From Dissophora ornata (lineage: Eukaryota; Mortierellomycota; Mortierellomycetes; Mortierellales; Mortierellaceae), in NCBI GenBank assembly GCA_025201705.1, contig MU617309.1:1-16323 (forward strand): DNA of 16,323 bases. Reading direction: 5' to 3'. Numbering within the stretch: the first letter of the stretch is position 1; every line of letters starts with the position of its first letter. Under the pieces are notes generated by a model. It did no database searches and was not told the DNA's origin. It was given only the letters and a program-made list of their open reading frames with translations. Shown here piece by piece: positions 9,171-16,323 of this stretch. A program made the translations under genes and the position numbers.

Positions 9171-10829
9171 CTACACTTTGGAGTTGGCACTGGGGCTCTT
9201 AGCTGTGGGCAAGGGCGTATGCTTTTGAAGTGGGATGATGCAGGGTTCGGAAAGCTTTTGGAGGAGGTCGGTTGTGGCGTATAGGTTGAGCTTGGAGATG
9301 TTGATGCGCATCTGCTCATGGAACAGCATCACTTGAGACATAACAACCAACAGTTCACTGATCATCTTGATATCAAGTGGGAGCCTGCACTGCTCTTTGC
9401 GACCAAACCTCAGAAACTTCCCAGCTACCCAGTCAAGCGAGAGAGCTTGCATAGTTCGGCCCAACAGCTGCAGACCCATTGTCTCGAAGTCATCCTTGGT
9501 GGCGGCTGAATGGATGAGGGCATAATCGAACTGGTCCTTGAGTAATTTCTGCAGCTTGAGACCATCATATTGGTACTTTACCCCTATCACGTCTTGCTCC
9601 TCTGGGCCTAACTCTATCCCACCCATCTCGATATCGTGGTGGCAGCTGAAATAAAGGCCATCAATACGGCGACCCATCTTCTTCCGTTCGGCACTTGCTC
9701 GGGATGTGCCGTTCTTTCGGAATGAGCTGGCAGGGCTGGTTGACTCGCCTCGGATAAGCATGACATCGGCATCGTTCAAGATATAATCGTCCACCATCTT
9801 CCATACATGCAGCTCAAACCATCGCTCTGACTGGCCACGTCCGTAACCGTTGTACGCTCGACCATCGAGAACGTCAGCCATCGCCAAAACAGTCTTGTAT
9901 ATCCATCGGCGTCCTGAAAGGAGGTTGTCCCTGACTCTTCCGATTTTACTGTTGAGGTTGTCAGCATCATTTGTTTGGAGGCGTTCACGCAATTTAGCCG
10001 TCGTGGTCTTGTTGAAGGACATCAAGTAGTTGACCAAGGCAGGGTCATTGCTGAAAGATGTAGTCTTGGGGGCCAGGATCTCCATCCTCTCTTCCTCCGA
10101 GAATTTCTTCATAATATCCTCATTAGAGGTATCGAAAATGAAAGAGTGAGCGGCGACTTCGACTTTGCAAGTCCGTGCATAGTTGATGAGGACTTCGTCG
10201 ACAACTGTTCCTGTTTTGAGCGTCCAAGTCTTATGCTGCTCCTGGGTCGCTTTTTCGTTGAAGGCGCATAAAATCTCATTAAACGGGGAGTCCTTTGCTG
10301 CAGGGCTCTGTGTTGGAGGAGTCGCTTGCGCATTTGGCTGAATAGGAATCGTATTTGGCATGTTGAATCGCTTTTTAGGTGCATGATTTGTCGCCTTCAT
10401 CTTCCTCTTCTGATCGGCGGCATCTTCCATTCCATCTATTTGCTCGTTTGCAACCACGACCTCCTGGCGGAACACGATCGGGCGAAGGTTCTGCTTATGC
10501 TTCCACTGTAAAAATGCTTTCCGGCAATGGTGAAGTGATCAGCGTCTGTATGATTCACAAATAGGGTATCAGGTTTCAAGTACACGTACCCCCAATATGA
10601 CGGCCTCCCAGACAGCCATTCTTTCAGCTTCTGTTTGGCGTGAAAGTCTGGCATAGGCGTCACGACCCTCTTCCTGCTTAGACTTAATCAGATATCCAAG
10701 GACCTTCGACGTCCACAATGACTCGAAATTCCGGGCGCTGGTAGCCTCGTCTGCCAATTCGGCCCATTCTTGCAGCTTGATATCGTGTCCGGGGGTGTTG
10801 GCGAGGTACTGGAGCTGCTCTGAGTTCAT
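9171..10829 (-). CDS. Multi-copy fungal family protein with PD-(D/E)XK-like centre (2 exons, 524 aa)
   Basis: Exon 1 is 10829-10590 (80 codons from ATG) and exon 2 is 10505-9171, joined in phase 0 (...AVILG to WKHKQNLRP). Without splicing, exon 1 stops six codons after the donor. No signal peptide or membrane helix is seen. The N-terminal 80 residues are charged and helical. A basic, Pro/Gln-rich linker follows, then TGTVVDEVLINYARTCKVEV. The central block (about residues 277-456) has GRRIDGLYF (D362), IEMGGIELG (E373, E378) and a Lys-rich helix (KLQKLLKDQF). The D...E-x-x order and the following helix resemble PD-(D/E)XK enzymes, but Gly occupies the usual Lys position, so activity is doubtful. 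I recall Mucoromycota proteins with the same GRR-D-G/E-x-G-G-I-E-x-G pattern but no named family. The C-terminus repeats that of 7380-8020. It is the only copy here without visible damage. Confidence 0.78.
10506..10589 (-). other. Intron of the 524-residue family gene
   Basis: 84 nt on the minus strand, donor GTACGT and acceptor TTTTTACAG. Both exon ends are in phase 0. The region is missing from the truncated copy at 7380-8020. Confidence 0.85.
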
Positions 10830-11043
10830 TGCGCTAGAGTGATACGTTGTAAGGCTGCGAACAACGTAGGAGCTTGCGCAAGATGGATGGAAAGGGGCGA
10901 AGGGAGAAGTACAATGATGTGTAAGGAGTGGAAGAGTAATGGGTGAAGGAATGAGGCGAGACTATAACATCGTCGCGCTTTGATCACGTCAATCCAGGTT
11001 GACGCTTTGTTGCCAACTTAAAGTTTTCATAGTAGACTGACTG
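10830..11043 (-). promoter_or_regulatory. Upstream region of the 524-residue family gene
   Basis: These 214 nt lie between the ATG and the 38-bp element. They have no coding frame of note and no clear TATA box; a weak TTATAG lies at about 10964-10969 on the minus strand. Assignment as promoter rests on position only. The truncated copy has only about 110 nt of mostly unrelated sequence in the corresponding place. Confidence 0.4.
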
Positions 11044-11081
11044 TAATCAATTAGGGATCGCGATGTTCAATTAGGAGTGCG
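11044..11081. repeat. 38-bp element, right copy
   Basis: Identical to 8131-8168. On the minus strand it is 215 nt upstream of the start codon of the intact family gene. Two CCTAATTGA-type direct repeats flank ATCGCGAT. It could be a regulator binding site or simply the edge of the duplicated unit. Confidence 0.8.
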
Positions 11082-11126
11082 GGTGTGCAGATGTAACATG
11101 CAAGTGCCTTGTCACAAGCGCTGCGT

Positions 11127-11275
11127 GCCGTTGCGTGCAGGTATTACTTGCAAAAAACCTGCAAATGCCTGCACGATCCTGCAAATGCCTACAAATGCCT
11201 ACAAATGTCTGCAAAAGTTGCGCGCCGTTGCGTGCAAATACTTGCAAATGCCTGCAAATGCCTGCAAATGTTGCG
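11127..11275. repeat. 10-bp-period minisatellite (gcaaatgcct)
   Basis: Degenerate 10-nt units (gcaaatgcct and variants acaaatgcct, gcacgatcct) run at 11161-11220 and again, in a shifted phase, at 11231-11270. A longer unit, gccgttgcgtgca followed by cttgcaaa, occurs at about 11127-11155 and 11223-11247, so there is a higher-order repeat. The plus-strand frames here (11077-11340, 11109-11321) translate the repeat and are not genes. Confidence 0.85.
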
Positions 11276-11439
11276 TGATATTATTGCGAGGACTGAGCGA
11301 GTGGTTCAGATTTGGCAGTAACCTTCACACCTTGTACTAACTCTCATTGAAGCGCTGAACATTTCAACCGTTGTATTTCTTGAGAACAACTCGTCTATCA
11401 TCCAAGTGCCTCTGTACTATCAAAGTGGCATAAAACAGG

Positions 11440-12022
11440 TTATTCAATAAGGCGATCCACATCAGCATAGTTCACATGTTCATGTCGATCAAGCTTACCA
11501 ACACAATCCAACCACTAAAATCGGTTACAATTCCCAGGAAGCGATATTGTCATTGTGATCGTTCTTCGACACTAAACCGAACACTATCGGTTGAGTTTTG
11601 TTGATGCCCAGAGTGGCAAGCACATCTGGAACATCGTAGACAAAGAATCACCGTCTTGAGCACAAGCATGTCGTTGTCCCTCGACATAACTACATCCTGT
11701 GTTTTGCATCGCGAGGCAATCATCACATCCACCTCTGGCCAAGATAGCCTGCAAACGCTTGTCGTGCCTCCAACGACCGATAAAATGCCTTCTTCATGTG
11801 CTATTTCTGAACACGAAGCCCCCTGTGGGACGTAGTCCTTCAACTGGCTGATGCAAGCGGCAATGCCCTGGCACGGACCTCTTCTCGACGTCTGTGGGTA
11901 TGCTCCTTTTCTTCAACGGGAGCGCCATCCAGATACAGAACCGAGTTTGAAGTAGTCGCGAAATCCATCAGCTCGCTTTCGACAACGGAATAAGCGGATT
12001 GTAAGGAAAATACACCTTTGTA
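11440..12022 (-). pseudogene. Relic of an XPG/FEN1-like (PIN-domain) nuclease gene
   Basis: Family-like pieces follow one another on the minus strand in different frames. About 12020-11849 contains VVESELMDFA and VLYLDGAPVEEKEHTHRRRE, like the N-region of a fungal XPG-type family. 11843-about 11650 contains PEVDVMIASRC and VVMSRDNDMLVLKTV, like the I-region pattern E-A-D ... S-x-D-x-D-x-L. 11647-11525 contains FFVYDVPDVLATLGINKTQ and VSKNDHNDNIAS. A further shift gives LGIVTDF, and near 11470-11440 NYADVDRLIE before a stop. Stops and at least three frame changes break the gene, and the parts between the N- and I-regions are shortened. XPG-family enzymes cut flap or branched DNA in the nucleus, but this copy cannot make a full protein. 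The pieces match proteins I recall from Mucoromycota; this is recognition, not a search. Confidence 0.7.
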
Positions 12023-12469
12023 TGTCTATATGGCGCGTTGAGCCGGGTCTAGAAGGCTATGAGATAGTGGGTGCAAAGTAGTCGCATAACCTATCTTTCT
12101 CAGAAAAGGCCAAAGACCCGCAATGCCCATGGTACAGTTGTGAAGAGTATGCAGTTGTCAAAGATTGAGAGGGAGGTGGGAAAAGCGGGTTTTGGAGTGG
12201 TATTTTACCTGATTTCAGGGGTGCTTGGACCCTGGGAGAAATCATTCCGTTGCACAGCTTTCATGCCTTTCGCCTTTTCAATATAACATTCGCCTTTTCA
12301 ATATAATATTCGCTCTTCATTGTCGCTCCATGCAGTCATGGTCTTGATTCACTTGTTTCTGCCACTCTATTCGACTTTGCCAATTTTGCCAAAGCAAGCC
12401 TTCCTCTACCTTTTCACTCACGAAACCTTTCGTTCGTTCTGGGAACAAGGGCGTGAAGCGCACTAGTCT
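12023..12469. other. Intergenic stretch without a supportable gene
   Basis: Overlapping short frames on both strands (12057-12245 minus, 12071-12286 plus, 12317-12523 minus) show no motif or splice pattern. The only structure seen is the 20-bp tandem repeat at 12269-12318. Confidence 0.5.
12269..12318. repeat. Short tandem repeat, 20-bp unit
   Basis: The unit ttcgccttttcaatataaca occurs at 12269-12288 and with one change at 12289-12308; a partial third unit (ttcgctcttca) follows. Confidence 0.85.
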
Positions 12470-12778
12470 ATGCATGGCGTGACTTCCGTAAAGTCCTTCT
12501 GGGACTCTCCAAATGCAGATCAATGTCTTGTGTCCGGACTATCAACAACACACAATTCCATGCAAGCATTTAAGCATTTAATATTTGTGCCGCCGATTTA
12601 TCCACGATTCATTGTGAAGATTGGCGATATCGGTGAAGAGGATTTGGGCCCTTTGTTTGAGGAGTTCATCTCTCCTCGTCTACCTCGACAATTGCAAGCA
12701 GCGCGAGCGGAGCAAAAGCAACTACTGCAAACGGTGAGATTTGAAGAGGAGCGGGAACAAAGGAGACGCCAGGAGTGA
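12470..12778 (+). CDS. Possible small ORF or gene fragment with a charged helical C-terminus
   Basis: A 102-codon frame whose second half looks coding: PPIYPRFIVKIGDIGEEDLG, then a Glu/Arg/Gln-rich helix (EQKQLLQTV, EEEREQRRRQE) ending at TGA. The first half is less convincing, so this may be the last exon of a lost gene rather than a complete one. I do not recognise the family. It is the only plus-strand candidate in the island. Confidence 0.25.
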   Translation: MHGVTSVKSFWDSPNADQCLVSGLSTTHNSMQAFKHLIFVPPIYPRFIVKIGDIGEEDLGPLFEEFISPRLPRQLQAARAEQKQLLQTVRFEEEREQRRRQE

Positions 12779-13517
12779 GAGGACCGCGGTGGATAGACCT
12801 CGGGGCTGTACTGTGATTCATAACGGTATGACGCAGAAATGTATAGAGAGCAGCTTCTGATCGGTTGTAGGTCATATGCGGCGTGCAGTGCCACTGCGAG
12901 AAAGGAACAGATCCCTTTCTAGGCACTTTACGCAAAGGTGCGACGTCACATCTGCGGCGAGGAGTGCCGAAAATTGAGATAACAGTCTCTCTCGCCCTGC
13001 TCATGACATTATCATCCCTCCCTTCCATTTCGCTCCATTCATTCATACTCATTCATTACCCTCATGATTTGATTAACCCCCACCCGTTACCCCACCCTGT
13101 TGTTTGCGTCTCATTTGTTCTTGTCTTTGTCTTGTTTCTTTCCATTCACGTCTGTGCTGCTTGATTCTTAGTTCTATCATCCTGAGACACCCCCCCTCTT
13201 GTTCATTCGCCACCACATTTTTGTGCTGATTCGTGATCAGCCTCAGTAGATTTGCTCAAAAGCACCTGTGTGCAGCACTTGCTCTCCGCTCACGTCATTT
13301 CTTTGCATTTTACTTTATATTCTTGTATTTTGCTTGCTCTTCATCGCCTGCACTTTTGCTCACGCTTTTCTCTCGAGGAGAAAGAGAAGAAAGAAAGAAA
13401 AAAGAAACATACAAGCTGGCCCACCCTCCTTTCCCAGTCGGATTCTGGTACAGGCTTAGTCGTCGACATCATAAAAAAAAAGGGATCGAGTGAGCCTTCT
13501 CCGAGAACTGCACAACA
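12779..13517 (+). promoter_or_regulatory. Promoter and 5' leader region of the R3H-SUZ gene
   Basis: From about 13010 to 13230 the plus strand is strongly pyrimidine-rich (cctcccttcc, cttgtctttg, tcttgtttct), then a purine-rich stretch (gagaagaaagaaagaaaaaa) at 13379-13408 and an A9 run at 13472-13480 precede the likely start codon. This is a common layout for fungal promoters and leaders. Frames across it are composition-driven and overlap each other. The start of transcription cannot be placed. Confidence 0.45.
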
Positions 13518-16302
13518 ATGGCGCTGAATCCAAAAGACTCAAAGGCATGTCAAAGCTTGCACCATGGCCGGACTGAATCGCCTCGTTCCTCGAAAGAAGT
13601 GGCAGCCACACCAACCCCCTTCTTCAGAAGTGACAGCACTAACGGTGCATTTTTTTATTTTTATTTTATCATGCCTGTTTTTAGCCTACAACGGCGGAAA
13701 AAAAGGCGATAGCAACATCGAATTCCTCGAAAAGCGACGAGCAGGTTGCCGCCGAACCCCAACAGCCCAAGGCAACAGCAATGTTCACGATACTACGGCC
13801 CGGTTCAGGCATGTCGTCGTCCAACAACACTGCAGCTACAGCTAGTTCAGCAATAACTGCAGCGGAGCATGCCGCTGCCTTACAGCAGACGAGTGAAATC
13901 TCTGCGGCAGAGGATCAGGTCTCGGCCCTATCCAAGAATCTGGAAGGGCTCGAGGTGGACGACGAAGCGGCCAATATGGCCAATAATGACTCAGATGGTA
14001 CAGCGTTAGATGAATTCCTCGTGAATGCACTAAAGAATCGCATGGATCGCATTTTCTTGCTCAAGCTTGATCGAGAGTTTTGCAGCTTCCTCAACAATCC
14101 AAGGTAATGCGATAGTTTTATCATTTAAACCCTCGGTGTACTCCCCCTGTGCGCGTTCAGCCGAAGCAAAAAAAGACATGTATTAATTACTGGCTGCTGT
14201 TTTGTTCCCTTTTCTTCCGTGTTTTCTTCAGTCAAGAGCAATTGGAATTCCCGGCACTTAATTCGTACCATCGAATGGTGATCCATCGCGTTGCCAATTA
14301 CTTCAAGATCACTCGAGTCGTTGATCCACAACAGAAAATCATTTTGTTCAAAACCGAGCAATCTGCCATGTAAGTACAGAGTGTGCAGGGCAATGTTTCC
14401 CCGAAGCAGAGTGCGATCTTATTAGCATGCAGACTTGAGAAGATCCTGGATTATAACAATTCTTTTTCTGCTATCCGCCTCGCTCCAACCTGCCCCTCCA
14501 CCACAATCCTCAGCCCTGCGTTGCGTTTCTCCGACTTGGTTGAAGAAGAAGAGGAGCAGCCGGTCAAACCAATGAAGTTGCTAAAGAGGAACCCCAACCG
14601 ACCTTCGGGCGGCCTTTCCGCCTCAGATGCATCATCGGAACCCGACCGCAGGACGACAATCAAGGAACGTGAAGAAGCTTATGCCAAGGCCAGGGCGCGC
14701 ATTTTTCAGGAGGATGTTCCCGCCAAACCAAGGTCAGAAGGTTCCGGCACCAACTCGCGGAGCGATTCTCCCTCAGTATCGACACCCATGGCAGATTCAT
14801 CGCGCCAGGAGGCGATTGATGAAGCAACCAAATCAAAAATACGGAAACAGAGTAACGGGAAAAGGCAGGGATCAGGATCGGCTAGGTCGCCGGATGATCA
14901 GGGGGACAGTGATCCCCGGCAGCATACCTTGTCGTCACCCAACTCTCGCAATGTCTCTCGAAGCACTTCTCCGTCGCCTCCTTTGGCTGCTGGTAGTTCG
15001 GATATGATTGCTCGCAGCGGTAACAAGGGATCGGGACCCAAGGCTAAGCAGTCCAAAGGCGATTTGGCGGCGGAATGTGCCGAATCGAGGAGACGCAAGA
15101 GCACGACCTCGAACGCATCTTCTTCCTCCGGAACTGCCAAGGCTACGGTGGGGTTAGCACGGACAATTTCGTCGTCGTCGAGCCAGGATGGATTCCTAAG
15201 CCCTGCTCTTGGTGCAACAACAACCTTGACAGAGTCGCCTGCGGTGCATTCACCTTCCAGTGCGGGTGTGTCAAAGGCGTACGACTACTTTGGACAGAAT
15301 CCCAATCCCAGCTCTGGTTCAGTGTCGCCGATGAGTAGTGGCAGCTCAAGGACCTCATTCGGTTACCCCCAGCCTGGAGGGTCCAAGCAGCATCGCAATC
15401 ACCACAACAACAGCGGTGGCGGCATCCATGGAGCAGGTCTCAACAATAACTTTAACAGTCATCATTTGAACTCGGGCTTCGTTAAAGGCATGAACGCCCC
15501 CGTGTTTGTGCCCAAGAAGCCCTATCCTAAGCATAGTAACAATCATTCTAACAGTGGTGGCGCTTTTAACAACGGACCCATGGGGCCCTACCCGTCTGGT
15601 CCTCCTAATCAAGGCCACTCATACAACAACAATGGCACCAGTGGCCCCTATACCCATCCACAGCTTAGCTCCCCGCCATGGCCGGACCGAGGCATGCCGC
15701 CTGGTCATGATGCATCATTCTACAACCCTTCTCAGGATCCATCCATGTCTTTCCAGTATGGAAACAATTTAACGCAATATCCTCAACCTGGGCCTAGTAT
15801 ACACCCGCCATTCAACCCTAACAATCACCCTAACAATCACCCAAACAATCACCCAAACAACCACCTAAACAACCACCCACCCCATCAACAGCATGGCTAT
15901 CATGCCTCATCACATCGGGGCGGCCGTCGCAATCCGTCCTCAAAGTCACATTTTGTCCATCAACAGCATTTCCAGCACCCACATCACTCCAGAACACACC
16001 CCCAAATGCATTCTCCACAGCAGCATCATGGTAGTAACTATAACACGCCTTCATCCAGAGATGATTTTGGGTTTTCACAAGGCGCTCAGCAACAGCAGCA
16101 TCCTCAACGGTACAATAGACCCTTTGACGGTGGCAATCCTGGTCAAGGGCCTCCACAGGGCGGGTACATGCAGGATTTTTACCCAGGCCTAAGTGTGGCT
16201 GGTGATGGCCAAGGCGGCGGCCCAAATAATTACCCAATGTTTCCTGGTCAGCAACTAACGACCTCGCCAGGCGAGAACTCTGTAAGTGCCACTTCCTCTT
16301 GA
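13518..16302 (+). CDS. R3H and SUZ domain RNA-binding protein (4 exons; 3' end may lie outside)
   Basis: Likely a cytoplasmic nucleic-acid-binding protein. Proposed exons are 13518-13598, 13685-14103, 14232-14369 and 14514-16302, total 808 residues. Junctions 2 and 3 are firm: PSQEQLEFPALNSYHR and SAIPALRFSDL restore the R3H fold. The R3H domain covers about residues 135-213, with R181 and H185 in YHRMVIHRV. The SUZ motif is at about 233-281 (EREEAYAKARARIF). The rest is a disordered Ser-rich, then Asn/His/Pro/Gln/Gly-rich tail with PNNH repeats. R3H-SUZ pairs occur in animal R3HDM/Encore-type and fungal proteins and bind single-stranded nucleic acid. Exon 1 is uncertain: ATG 13518 (CAACAATGG) and ATG 13564 (CACCATGG) both have good contexts, and coding from 13685 is secure. 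A GTAAGT at 16282 may be a donor leading to a later exon. Confidence 0.85.
13599..13684 (+). other. Tentative intron 1 of the R3H-SUZ gene
   Basis: The acceptor TTTTTAG at 13684 is well supported: an in-frame TAG closes the frame there and good coding starts at 13685. CACTAAC at 13637-13643 puts the branch A 42 nt before it, the same spacing as in C2H2 intron 2. Donor GTGGCA at 13599 keeps frame from ATG 13518 but is weak. Alternatives that keep frame from ATG 13564 are GTGACA 13630 (too close to the branch) and GTGCAT 13645 (a 40-nt intron that would exclude the branch). Confidence 0.45.
14104..14231 (+). other. Intron 2 of the R3H-SUZ gene
   Basis: 128 nt, donor GTAATG and acceptor TTCTTCAG, phase 2. 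It splits the R3H domain inside a Ser codon between FLNNP and QEQLEF. Confidence 0.92.
14370..14513 (+). other. Intron 3 of the R3H-SUZ gene
   Basis: 144 nt, donor GTAAGT and acceptor AATCCTCAG, with a TATAAC branch candidate near 14453-14458. It joins AT to C for the Ile of SAIPALRFSDL. Unspliced reading stops immediately after the donor. Confidence 0.92.
15817..15876 (+). repeat. 12-nt coding repeat encoding PNNH units
   Basis: Five in-frame 12-nt units (CCT/CCA-AAC-AAT/AAC-CAC) give four PNNH and one LNNH in the disordered tail of the R3H-SUZ protein. Drift between units is mostly at third positions, with one CCA to CTA change. Confidence 0.93.
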
Positions 16303-16323
16303 GATTGTTGAAAACGGGGGGGG

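Noticed and set aside
11044..11275. CRISPR-like array
   Set aside because: The units are contiguous 10-mers without unique spacers, and the setting is eukaryotic.
11077..11340. Cys/Ala/Asn-rich plus-strand ORFs in two frames
   Set aside because: They are translations of the 10-bp minisatellite and have no independent support.
1..16323. tRNA or rRNA genes
   Set aside because: I saw no GGTTCGA-type T-arm paired with an A-box and no rRNA-like segment on either strand by eye. A covariance-model scan was not possible here.

Overview
The window looks like nuclear DNA from an early-diverging filamentous fungus, probably Mortierella-like or another Mucoromycota. The evidence is the short phase-compatible introns (84-144 nt) with GT..AG ends and CTAAC-type branch sites, a fungal-style C2H2 regulator full of Q/S/P/H tracts, an R3H-SUZ protein, and a multi-copy fungal family (GRR-D-G ... 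E-x-G-G-I-E-x-G) that I recall from Mucoromycota. The lineage call rests on recognition, not on a search. The sequence starts in a 13-A run and ends in an 8-G run, so it may be a whole small contig broken at homopolymers.

Layout. Positions 1-2958 hold no supportable gene. They are a long, pyrimidine-rich, microsatellite-bearing upstream region. A three-exon C2H2 zinc-finger gene (2959-5124, +) follows, then an AT-rich stretch with T28, (ATT)n and (GAA)n tracts. From about 5940 to 12800 lies an accessory island with genes on the minus strand. It contains (i) a decayed gene (5942-6920) with two frame breaks and an in-frame TAG, (ii) a truncated, frameshifted and internally deleted copy of a repeated gene family (7380-8020), (iii) the intact-looking 524-residue member of that family (9171-10829, one intron), and (iv) the relic of an XPG/FEN1-like PIN nuclease gene (11440-12022) in several frames. 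Members (ii) and (iii), with their flanks, form a tandem segmental duplication. The flanking block 3' of the genes is present three times with a conserved hairpin, and a 38-bp element 5' of the genes is identical in both copies. A 10-bp-period minisatellite lies upstream of the intact gene.

The right-hand end (13518 to beyond 16302, +) is a four-exon R3H-SUZ gene with a long disordered Asn/His/Pro/Gln-rich tail. It may continue past the window through a strong GTAAGT donor at 16282.

Functional reading: two probably single-copy regulators, one transcriptional and one RNA-binding, bracket a fast-evolving island of duplicated and dying nuclease-like genes. The most interesting element is the 524-residue family. 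Its central segment resembles a PD-(D/E)XK fold but lacks the usual lysine, and its sister copy has lost exactly 540 nt covering that segment while keeping frame at the junction.
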